Below, one piece after another: positions 1 through 5,554 of a stretch of 21,946 nt of DNA (position 1 is its first letter; each line of letters begins with the position of its first letter). The stretch is taken from contig JBOHAD010000040.1 in the NCBI GenBank assembly GCA_050697555.1, positions 1-21,946 of the forward strand. Reading direction: 5' to 3'. Below the pieces are notes generated by a model. That model was not told the origin of the DNA. It was given only the letters and a program-made list of their open reading frames with translations, and made no database searches. This DNA is from DASQWP01 sp050697555 (GTDB taxonomy: Bacteria; Actinomycetota; Thermoleophilia; Gaiellales; Gaiellaceae). A program made the translations under genes and the position numbers.

Positions 1-78
1 CACTCGCTGGAAGCGGTCCTCGATCAAAGAGAAGAAGACAAAGACAGAGAGGAGACACGCGAGCTCACCCCGGCCTGA
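1..78 (+). CDS. possible 3' end of an unidentified gene (partial)
   Basis: The frame starting at base 1 is open from the window edge to a TGA at 76-78. It encodes 25 residues, rich in Glu, Asp, Lys and Arg, ending in ELTPA. A charged C-terminal tail like this is plausible for a real protein, but the piece is far too short to identify. Non-coding DNA with a 7 bp inverted repeat (134-157) follows, which would fit the end of a transcription unit. It could equally be a chance open stretch. Confidence 0.25.
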   Translation, partial: HSLEAVLDQREEDKDREETRELTPA

Positions 79-133
79 GCCGCCCACGATCAAGCCGACG
101 AGTTACACCACGTCCTGGGACTTGACTCACCGC

Positions 134-157
134 GGCGACCCAGGTTCCACGGTCGCC
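134..157. terminator. hairpin, possible terminator of the upstream gene
   Basis: A perfect 7 bp inverted repeat, GGCGACC and GGTCGCC, encloses a 10-nt loop. It sits 56 bp after the possible gene end at 78. No T-tract follows, so it is at best an atypical terminator, as is common in high-GC actinobacteria. Confidence 0.3.
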
Positions 158-241
158 CTGGATCAGGCTCTCCTTTGCATGCCGCATCGGTTCTCCTTAC
201 GTCGGTTGCCTCCACCGACCATAGGCCACAACCGATCGTTC

Positions 242-263
242 GCCTGACGTACGTACGGCAGGC
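242..263. promoter_or_regulatory. 22 bp imperfect palindrome, operator-like
   Basis: The site reads GCCTG-A-CGTACGTACG-G-CAGGC. Ten of the eleven base pairs across its centre are complementary, and the only mismatch is at pair 6. A dyad with this uninterrupted symmetry and an alternating CGTACG core is typical of a homodimeric repressor operator. It lies in non-coding DNA about 370 bp before the gene pair at 636. No regulator gene is visible in the window, so its target is unknown. Confidence 0.4.
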
Positions 264-635
264 TGAATGTGCCGGTTTGCAGGGCGAACGGGCCGCGAGG
301 GTTGCCCTTGACAAGCCGCCGCGCTCTACCCTCCTTGGTCCCCTTCGCGGGGCCGGCACACACCGATAACCTGATTAGTGCTCGCTCGACCGAGGCGGGG
401 CGTCATGCCGGCTCGGGTCCACACCGAACGGTGCCTCGGCTAACGGGAGCGGGATGCCCGGGGGGGGCCGCTTACGCCTCCACAACGAAGCGGCCCTCTC
501 CCTCATGCACAACACACCGTAACAACGCGGCGGGCTCTGGGGCCGCATCGGGGCAGGCACGTCTAATCAAAAGTGTCCGTTGACGCTTGTAGACTCAGGG
601 GCCTTGTCGCTAACCGGGCGTAAGGGGGGCGCCGA

Positions 636-1148
636 ATGGACGAGCAGACATACGAGGAGGTCTTGGATCGCCTCCGGAAAGTAAATGCAGTGATCCAGGA
701 GATCGATCCTTCGATTCGCGGCGAGGCGTTCGCGATCCTGCGCCCTTACGTCGAGGGGAAGCCGAGTTCGGCCATCGGCGGCGACGGCGGCGCGGGAAAT
801 GGCGGGCAGATCGTTGATACGAGCAGCGCCGAGGCGTTCGTTCGGTCGCAGACCATCGACACGCCGGGGCAGGTCGTCGTGGCAATCGCGGCGTGGTGGT
901 TCAACCAGTACGGCTCGGCGCCGATAAAGCGTGAAGACCTCGAACGGATCGCGGGCGAGATCGGGCTGACGGTCTCCGGACGGCCGGACAACACGCTCCG
1001 CGCATTGACAGCTGACGGGCGGCCGGTGTTCCGACTGGCCGGCCGCGGCGCATTCGTCCCGACGGTGCCGCACGGTGAGCTGTTCTTCCAGACCGAGTAC
1101 GGCGTCACGAAGGGGAGGAGCACGCCCCCGCCATCTGAAGACTCGTGA
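636..1148 (+). CDS. hypothetical protein with predicted winged-helix-like C-terminal half, partner of a HEPN-like protein
   Basis: This 170-residue protein belongs to no family I can name. Residues 1-40 look like a charged amphipathic helix (EEVLDRLRKVNAVIQEID). A Gly/Ala-rich linker follows (about 48-62). Residues about 75-150 alternate helix and strand in a pattern suggesting a winged helix: an AAWWFNQYGSAPIKREDLERIA segment followed by a basic turn and a hairpin ending PHGELFF. The start is ATG after a strong AGGGGGG ribosome site (about 623-629). Its TGA overlaps the GTG of the next gene by 4 bp, so the two are almost certainly translated together. GC is lower than in the catabolic genes further right, which fits acquired DNA. 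Function is unknown; a DNA- or RNA-binding or antitoxin-like role is only inferred from the partner. Confidence 0.75.
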   Translation: MDEQTYEEVLDRLRKVNAVIQEIDPSIRGEAFAILRPYVEGKPSSAIGGDGGAGNGGQIVDTSSAEAFVRSQTIDTPGQVVVAIAAWWFNQYGSAPIKREDLERIAGEIGLTVSGRPDNTLRALTADGRPVFRLAGRGAFVPTVPHGELFFQTEYGVTKGRSTPPPSEDS

Positions 1149-1891
1149 CCCTCGTTGAGTTCCTGCATCCCCTTAGAGGCAGCAGTCAGCGCAATCTCGT
1201 CCTCGGAACGATGTACTACCTCAAGCGGTACAAGGGGCGCGAGGCGGTCACCGCGCCGGAGGTCAAGGCGGCGCTCACGACGGCGAAGATCCCGAAGGCG
1301 AAGCGGATCAACGTCAACAACGTGGTCAACAGGGCGGCGCCGCTCGTTCACAGTCCCGGCGGCAAAGAGAACGGCGCGCTCCTATTCGCCCTAACAGACA
1401 TGGGCGACAAGTACGTCCGGGAGCTGCTTGATCTTCCATCTGCAGAGCCCGAGATCGAGCACGACGTAGCGACGTTGACGGCCCTCCTGTCGAAAATCAC
1501 CGACGAAGGCGTTCGCGGCTATCTCGAGGAGGCAGTCACGTGCCTCCGCTTTGGCGGCCTCCGAGCATCAGTTGTGTTCCTCTGGGCGGGAGCAATCCGC
1601 ACCCTCCACGAAGCGGCGATTGCCAAAGGCGACTCGGTTGTCAATGCGGCGATCCAAAGGCAGGATCCAAAGGCTCGGCAGATCAGTAAGGTCGATGACT
1701 TCGCTTACGTCAGGGATAGGACCTTCCTCGACGCCTCCCCTGAGATAGGGATCCTCGACAAGGGACAGAAGGAGACCCTTGTAGAGGCGCTCAATCTGCG
1801 AAACCGGTGCGGCCACCCGACCAAATACGACCCTGGCCCGAACAAGGTCGGGAGCTTCATTGAGGACGTCATCGGGATCGTCTTCGCCTAA
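1145..1891 (+). CDS. HEPN-like protein with N-terminal winged-helix-like region, putative RNase or toxin
   Basis: A 248-residue protein in two parts. Residues about 15-95 look like a winged helix: a YYLKRYKGREAVTAPEVKAAL helix pair, then a basic stretch and a GALLFALTDMG hairpin. Residues about 105-248 are mainly helical and carry LRNRCGHP at 218-225. This matches the R-N-x3-H (Rx4-6H) signature of HEPN domains, with R219, N220 and H224. HEPN proteins are often metal-independent RNases in toxin-antitoxin, Abi and CRISPR-associated systems. Translation starts at GTG, overlapping the stop of the preceding gene (GTGA). The gene sits in a lower-GC accessory stretch next to recombinase remnants, a common setting for defence genes. 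The motif is seen directly; domain assignment and RNase activity are inferred. Confidence 0.7.
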   Translation: MTLVEFLHPLRGSSQRNLVLGTMYYLKRYKGREAVTAPEVKAALTTAKIPKAKRINVNNVVNRAAPLVHSPGGKENGALLFALTDMGDKYVRELLDLPSAEPEIEHDVATLTALLSKITDEGVRGYLEEAVTCLRFGGLRASVVFLWAGAIRTLHEAAIAKGDSVVNAAIQRQDPKARQISKVDDFAYVRDRTFLDASPEIGILDKGQKETLVEALNLRNRCGHPTKYDPGPNKVGSFIEDVIGIVFA

Positions 1892-1992
1892 AGGCCATGG
1901 AATCCAGCCCCTCGGAGCGTCCTCGCGGCTCCGCCAGCCGCACCGTGTCGAGCCTCAAGATTGGCCACTTCAACTGACGAAGGAGGCGACGG

Positions 1993-2193
1993 ATGGCAAG
2001 CCCACAGGGCAAGAAGAGGAGAAAATGGGAGGAGGTCTTTCGCGGCCCATTCGCTGGTGGTGAGGCCGTCCTCGCGATCAGCGGTGATCAGATCAGACTT
2101 GACGTTCCACGCGGCTACGCAGCGAGGACGGTTTACAACGTCGATCGATGGACTCAGGTTCAACTCGTTCCTCTGCGTCCGGAAGATAAGTAG
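1993..2193 (+). CDS. small hypothetical protein (66 aa)
   Basis: This ORF starts at ATG 1993 behind an excellent ribosome site, AAGGAGG (1980-1986), which is the main reason to believe it. The product begins with a Lys/Arg cluster (KKRRK, residues 7-11). A short beta-rich stretch follows (EAVLAISGDQIRLDVPRGYAAR), and it ends VQLVPLRPEDK. No family is recognisable. It lies 101 bp after the HEPN-like gene and could belong to the same transcript. It converges with the minus-strand gene ending at 2203, with only 9 bp between the two stops. Confidence 0.55.
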   Translation: MASPQGKKRRKWEEVFRGPFAGGEAVLAISGDQIRLDVPRGYAARTVYNVDRWTQVQLVPLRPEDK

Positions 2194-2202
2194 GCCACCT
2201 AG

Positions 2203-2646
2203 CTAGTCATCTGAGAACGCACGCTCCTGCACCGCCCGGGGCCTCCGGCCCGGCGGACGGTAGGGGCGGAGCGTCACCCGCAGCCACTCGCCCCGGCGGG
2301 GGCTCGGCTCCGGAAGGTCGTTGCTGCGCCTGATCCGCCCCTCCCATGACGTCTCCTCGGTCTTCTCTGACCCGACGGGCGTGGGGTGGGGCTCCAGGGC
2401 CTGCTCGGGCTCCTCGGGTTCGGGGAGGGCCGGGAGAAGCTCCTCGGACACCGCCTCCTCGACGCCCCGGGACGTCACCACCCGGTAGAAGGGTTCGGGA
2501 TCGGGCTCCCCGCCCAGCTCCAGGTAGAGGGCGTCCAGCTCCTCGTCGCTCAGGCTCTCCAGCCCGCGGGTGTCGATCACGCTCTCCAGGGCCTCGACCT
2601 GAGCCAGGAGGCGCTCGAGGCGACGGAGCAGACGGGTGCGGCTCAC
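2203..2646 (-). CDS. hypothetical protein, coiled-coil N-terminus, acidic middle
   Basis: The start chosen is GTG (2646-2644), which overlaps the TGA of the upstream minus-strand reading frame (2645-2643) in a GTGA arrangement. That gives a 147-residue product. Residues 1-20 are a basic amphipathic helix (RTRLLRRLERLLAQVEALE) and may form a coiled coil. The middle is rich in Glu and Pro (EEAVSEELLPALPEPEEPEQALEPHP), and the C-terminus is Arg/Pro-rich. No family is recognised. A low-complexity charged protein coupled to a helical phage-like protein resembles accessory genes near phage packaging modules, but that is only a contextual guess. Confidence 0.55.
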   Translation of the reverse strand: MSRTRLLRRLERLLAQVEALESVIDTRGLESLSDEELDALYLELGGEPDPEPFYRVVTSRGVEEAVSEELLPALPEPEEPEQALEPHPTPVGSEKTEETSWEGRIRRSNDLPEPSPRRGEWLRVTLRPYRPPGRRPRAVQERAFSDD

Positions 2647-2825
2647 GCCCGCTCCCGCTCCTTCATCCGCAGGCCCAGCCGCTCCTCCAGCGCGCAGAGC
2701 CTCTCCTCGATCTCCCGCTCCTGCCGCTTCGCGTCGAAGTCGAGCAGGATCGTCGCTGCTTTCTGCCGCAGCCACGGGTCACGGTCGGCGCACTGCGCCT
2801 CCAGGGTGGCGACGGCGGTCGCAGC
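2643..2825 (-). pseudogene. 5'-truncated gene for a helical, possibly phage-related protein
   Basis: The last 60 residues of this frame look genuine. They form a helical repeat-like segment (AVATLEAQCADRDPWLRQKA) followed by a long charged helix (EREIEERLCALEERLG) and a basic tail. Such a C-terminus recalls small phage packaging or HTH proteins in actinobacteria, though I cannot assign a family. Upstream of about 2825 the frame reads antisense through the recombinase coding sequence, so the natural 5' end has been lost. Translation could still start at a TTG near 2837 that falls at the junction. The TGA overlaps the GTG of the next gene. Confidence 0.5.
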
Positions 2826-2826
2826 A

Positions 2827-3114
2827 GCCTGGGCCAACGAGGAGCCAGACGGCGGGCTCGTCCACCCGGCCAACTTCTCGGAGCGCTTCCAGGCTGCGGC
2901 TAGTCGGGCCGGCGTCCCGGTGATCCGGTTGCACGACCTCAGGCACGGCCACGTCACCTATATGCGCAAGCTGGGCGTCCCTGTGGAGGTCGTGTCCAAG
3001 CGGGTAGGGCACGCGAGTCCGAGTATCACCGCCGACATCTACTCGCACGTCGCGGAGGACCCCACCTTGCAGCGGGAGGCGGCGGAGCGCGTGGCTGCCC
3101 TCTTTCTCGAATAG
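2827..3114 (+). pseudogene. C-terminal fragment of a tyrosine recombinase/phage integrase
   Basis: The translated fragment runs from AWANEEPDGG through LVHPANFSERFQ to the hallmark catalytic segment. It has HDLRH (the H-x-x-R box), then GHASPSITADIYSHV, which supplies the second His and the nucleophilic Tyr. These are the last three of the conserved active-site positions of lambda-type integrases. The first catalytic Arg, the Lys and the N-terminal DNA-binding domains are missing. Upstream of about 2826 the frame is only the shadow of the minus-strand gene, and no start codon with a ribosome site is present. The family's usual length is 350-400 residues and only about 95 remain, so this is a dead remnant of a mobile element. 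Confidence 0.85.
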
Positions 3115-3116
3115 CA

Positions 3117-3260
3117 GTGGACGCCTTCGAGAGCATCGAGGCCCAGGCTGCCGCCTGGTCCGCGGAGGGCTTCGAGTCGGTGGACTCGGAGCCGGGCGAG
3201 TGGCTCGTCATGGAGCACCCGGACGGGCGCACCGTCACGATCACGCCCGAGGAGGCGTGA
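3117..3260 (+). CDS. small hypothetical protein (47 aa) downstream of integrase remnant
   Basis: GTG at 3117 lies two bases after the integrase stop and opens a 47-codon frame ending in TGA at 3260. The product starts VDAFESIEAQAAAW, an acidic helix. A compact beta-like stretch follows (EWLVMEHPDGRTVTITPEEA). The composition is protein-like and the spacing suggests it was translationally coupled to the integrase. If so, its expression may have been lost with the integrase's 5' end. No family is recognised. Confidence 0.5.
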   Translation: MDAFESIEAQAAAWSAEGFESVDSEPGEWLVMEHPDGRTVTITPEEA

Positions 3261-3362
3261 CACCATCACGCCGACCCGACGATGCTCGCGCGCCTCAGCT
3301 TGGCACTCGCCCGAGCGCGGGCTGTCCCACTCGCGGCGTAGTCGCACTTCGGTCCGTAGGGG

Positions 3363-3393
3363 TTTAAGGTCGGGCTTACCCCGAGCTTGGAGG
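3363..3393 (+). promoter_or_regulatory. possible promoter -10 and ribosome site for the gene at 3401
   Basis: A TTTAAGGT run at 3363-3370 in otherwise GC-rich DNA could serve as a -10 element, with transcription starting near 3376. A GGAGG ribosome site lies around 3389-3393, about 7 bp before the ATG at 3401. No good -35 hexamer was seen, so the promoter part is tentative while the ribosome site is clear. Confidence 0.35.
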
Positions 3394-3400
3394 ATCGACC

Positions 3401-3682
3401 ATGAGCATCGTTGCCCGCTTCAACCCCACAAACCTGACGACCGAGAAGTACGCCGAAGCCAACCGGCGGCTTGAGGAGGCGGGACTGTGGCCTCATCCGG
3501 ACGGCCTCGAGTACCACGTTGCCTTCGGATCGGAAGGAAACCTGCGTGTCAGCGAAATCTGGGACTCTCAGGAGCAGCTGGACGCGTTTGGTGAGCGGCT
3601 GTTGCCCATACTGGCCGATGTCGGAATCGAGTTCTCCGGCGACCCTGAGATCTTCGAGGTTCACAACATCGTCAAGCGCTAA
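3401..3682 (+). CDS. small protein, probable dimeric alpha/beta-barrel (ABM-like) fold
   Basis: A 93-residue protein starting at ATG behind a GGAGG ribosome site. The order of elements is strand (SIVARFNPTNLT), helix (KYAEANRRLEEAGLW), strand (LEYHVAFGSEGNLRVSEIWDS), helix (EQLDAFGERLLPILADVG) and strand (PEIFEVHNIVK). This beta-alpha-beta-beta-alpha-beta pattern, with the VSEIWDSQEQLDAF stretch, is typical of small antibiotic-biosynthesis-monooxygenase-like or related dimeric barrel proteins. No catalytic residues can be assigned and the substrate is unknown. The gene stands alone with about 140 bp of upstream DNA and is of lower GC than the catabolic genes, suggesting separate acquisition. 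Confidence 0.7.
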   Translation: MSIVARFNPTNLTTEKYAEANRRLEEAGLWPHPDGLEYHVAFGSEGNLRVSEIWDSQEQLDAFGERLLPILADVGIEFSGDPEIFEVHNIVKR

Positions 3683-4024
3683 ACGGGCTACGTTTCGCCA
3701 ATCCCTCCTTGGTGCCCGCTGCAAACCGCGGTGCAAACAAACGGGCCAGCACGGGGCAACACGGAGCAGTACGCAGCACCGGTCGGATAGCACGCGGGGC
3801 CGCTCCGGAAGCCACGCCGCGATACGGAGCCGCACGCGGCAGCACGGCCGAGGGTGGATCAAGTGTCAAACGGCGCCGAAGGGGCCGCGCGACGTATGGG
3901 CGACGAACTGCGGATTCGGCCGTGGCTGAAAGTTTCGTGCGGCTTGCAGACTCTTAGAGGATGAGGAGAAGGTCCGGCGCAGGTCCCGCTCGGTCCGACT
4001 CGTCTCTTCTGCGGCACAGAAGAG
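3683..4024. other. 342 bp intergenic region, short repeats, no gene seen
   Basis: No supported gene lies here. The heptamer TGCAAAC occurs twice as a direct repeat (3720-3726 and 3732-3738), and a series of imperfect CAGCACGG/CAACACGG-like units follows (about 3747-3780). Repeats of this kind are sometimes integrase arm-binding sites, which would fit the recombinase remnant nearby, but the units are too degenerate to claim it. The last 22 bases form a hairpin that abuts the next start codon. Confidence 0.4.
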
Positions 4025-4025
4025 A
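4003..4025 (+). promoter_or_regulatory. stem-loop covering the ribosome site of the gene at 4025
   Basis: TCTCTTCT (4003-4010) and AGAAGAGA (4018-4025) are perfect complements around a 7-nt loop. The 3' arm is the only purine-rich ribosome-site candidate for the ATG at 4025 and includes the A of that ATG. Folding would hide the start site in the messenger, so the hairpin may control translation; it could also be a fortuitous repeat. Confidence 0.4.
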
Positions 4026-4282
4026 TGCAGCCCAAGAGAACCGATCGGAAGCGGGGGGCGGTGACCCCAGCCGTGCACGCCCGGGTCGATGCCGATCGCT
4101 GGATCGGCGAGGACAGCGCCTGGCTCGAGGCGCGGGACTTCGCTCGGCGCCGGCCCGAGGCGCGCTCCGAGCCGGACGGCGTGAGCGTCCAGCTCTTCCG
4201 CGTCCTGCTCGTCTGCGCCCTGCTCGGCGCGATCCTTTGGGCCCTCACCGGCTACGGGATCTACCGTCTGGTCTCGAGCTGA
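4025..4282 (+). CDS. small single-pass membrane protein
   Basis: An 85-residue protein with a basic, soluble N-terminal part (residues 1-50, rich in Arg). One hydrophobic segment follows at about 55-80 (VQLFRVLLVCALLGAILWALTGYGIYRLV), ending three residues before the stop. There is no signal peptide, so the N-terminal half probably faces the cytoplasm with a C-terminal anchor. The ATG follows a weak AGAAGAG ribosome site held in a stem-loop. The gene is convergent with the synthase gene ending at 4370. No family is recognised, but the clear transmembrane segment and protein-like composition support it. Confidence 0.6.
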   Translation: MQPKRTDRKRGAVTPAVHARVDADRWIGEDSAWLEARDFARRRPEARSEPDGVSVQLFRVLLVCALLGAILWALTGYGIYRLVSS

Positions 4283-4290
4283 GCTCCCCG

Positions 4291-4306
4291 TGACGGCCGC
4301 CCGTCA
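4291..4306. terminator. short hairpin between convergent genes
   Basis: TGACGG and CCGTCA form a perfect 6 bp stem with a 4-nt loop in the 87 bp between the convergent gene ends at 4282 and 4370. No T-tract follows on either strand, so it is a weak candidate for a bidirectional terminator. Confidence 0.3.
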
Positions 4307-4369
4307 GGCGTTGATACCTCGTACTCCGTCGGGTGGAGCGTGGGGGCGTCCGCCGCGGGCTCGACGTCC

Positions 4370-5554
4370 TCACGAGGCATGGGTTCCTCCTCCGTCCTCG
4401 GCGAGCCTCCGAAGCTCCTCGTCGGAGACGAGGCCGCGCCGCTCAGCGCCGAGGCGCTTGACCGCCGCGAGCAACGCGCGCTCGGCCTCCTCATCGAGCT
4501 CGAGCCCGAGCTCTGCCGCCTTGATGCGGATCGAGTCGATCCCGCTCTTCTTGCCCAGGACGACGGCGCGCTCGGCGGCGACGACCTCGGCCGAGTAGGG
4601 CTCGATCGAGGGCGGGTCGTGGAACTGGCTCGCAACCGCGCCACTCTCGCGGCGGAAGAGCGTCTCGCCGACGACGGGCTTCCACGGCTCGAGCGAGTAG
4701 CCGGAGAGCTCGGTCACGCGGGCCGAGACCTCGCGCGCGCGCTCGAGCCGAAGTCCGGTCTCGATGCCGTACAGGGCGTCGAGGGCGAGCGCCACTTCGA
4801 GCAGGTTCGCGTTGCCGGCCCGCTCCCCCATCCCGTTGATCGTTCCCTGGATCCAGCGGGCGCCGGCCTTTGCCGCCGCGACGGCGGCGGCGGTGGCGAG
4901 CCCGAAGTCGTTGTGACCGTGGAAGTGGACCGGCACGTCCGGACCGACCCACTCGACGGTCTGGCCGACGAGCTCGGCGACCGCCTCCGGCGTCGCGATC
5001 CCGAGCGTGTCGACGACGACGACCTCCTTCGCCCCCGCCTCGACCGCGCCCGTGTACGCCTGCTCGTAGAAACCCCGGTCGGCGCGCGTCGAGTCGACGC
5101 CGAAGTAGGCAACCGCGACGTCGTGCTCCGCCGCGAACGAGACCGCCTTCCGGATCCGCTCGAGCATCGTCTCGCGGGAGACGCCGAGCGCCTCGAGCTT
5201 GAGGTCGGAGATGGGCGACTCGATCACCGAGGCGCGCAGGCCGAGCTCGACGAGCGCCTCGACGTCTGCCGGGACGGCGCGGGAGAAGCCCCAGATCTCG
5301 GCCCCGAGGCCGGCGTCCCGAATGAGCTCGATCGCGCGGCGGTCGTCCTCCGAGACGCGGGGGAAGCCGGCTTCGATGCGGCCGATTCCGAGCCCGTCGA
5401 GGGCGCGGGCGATCTCGAGCTTGTCCTCTGGGGAGAGCACCACGCCAACGGTCTGCTCGCCGTCGCGGAGCGTCGTGTCGTAGAGGCCGACCGACCCTCC
5501 GGCGCGGAAGTCGTCGTTGATCGGCCCGGTCCAGAGCTTGCCGCGCTCGATCAT
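4370..5554 (-). CDS. homocitrate/isopropylmalate synthase-like acyltransferase (DRE-TIM metallolyase family)
   Basis: A 394-residue member of the HMGL-like/LeuA family. These enzymes condense an acyl-CoA (usually acetyl-CoA) with a 2-oxo acid, or cleave the reverse, in a metal-dependent TIM barrel. Visible motifs are DTTLRDGEQ (26-34, catalytic Arg and metal-binding Asp), HFHGHND (210-216, the two metal-ligand His) and GMGERAGNAN (241-250). A C-terminal LGKKSG (333-338) corresponds to the GKHSG motif of homocitrate-type enzymes. The regulatory LeuA domain is absent, so leucine-type feedback is unlikely. Its ATG overlaps the stop of the M24 gene by 4 bp, so the two are translationally coupled. 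The placement in a catabolic block suggests a dedicated pathway enzyme rather than the housekeeping leucine enzyme. The exact substrate is unknown. Confidence 0.85.
   Translation of the reverse strand: MIERGKLWTGPINDDFRAGGSVGLYDTTLRDGEQTVGVVLSPEDKLEIARALDGLGIGRIEAGFPRVSEDDRRAIELIRDAGLGAEIWGFSRAVPADVEALVELGLRASVIESPISDLKLEALGVSRETMLERIRKAVSFAAEHDVAVAYFGVDSTRADRGFYEQAYTGAVEAGAKEVVVVDTLGIATPEAVAELVGQTVEWVGPDVPVHFHGHNDFGLATAAAVAAAKAGARWIQGTINGMGERAGNANLLEVALALDALYGIETGLRLERAREVSARVTELSGYSLEPWKPVVGETLFRRESGAVASQFHDPPSIEPYSAEVVAAERAVVLGKKSGIDSIRIKAAELGLELDEEAERALLAAVKRLGAERRGLVSDEELRRLAEDGGGTHAS

Larger units (their letters stand above)
79..635. other. 557 bp intergenic region with inverted repeats
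   Basis: I see no convincing gene here. The open frames are short, overlap on both strands and lack ribosome binding sites. No tRNA with a recognisable T-arm was found. The stretch holds a 7 bp inverted repeat, GGCGACC/GGTCGCC (134-140 and 151-157, 10-nt loop), a near-perfect 22 bp palindrome at 242-263, and a distant 8 bp pair TGTGCCGG/CCGGCACA (about 268 and 352). A weak TAGACT -10-like hexamer at 590-595 lies about 40 bp before the gene at 636. Confidence 0.5.

Noticed and set aside
308..332. TTGACA at 308-313 as a plus-strand -35 element.
   Set aside because: The only -10-like hexamer (TACCCT at 327) is 13 bp away, too close, and no gene follows at a fitting distance.
329..3713. An 11 bp direct repeat, CCCTCCTTGGT, at 329-339 and 3703-3713, flanking the accessory region like att sites.
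   Set aside because: Matches of this length are expected many times by chance in 22 kb, the sites are not in a tRNA gene, and a second shared 10-mer (about 273 and 3719) is in the opposite orientation.
3720..3780. Possible CRISPR or tandem-repeat array.
   Set aside because: Units are very short and degenerate, with no regular spacer length and no cas genes in the window.
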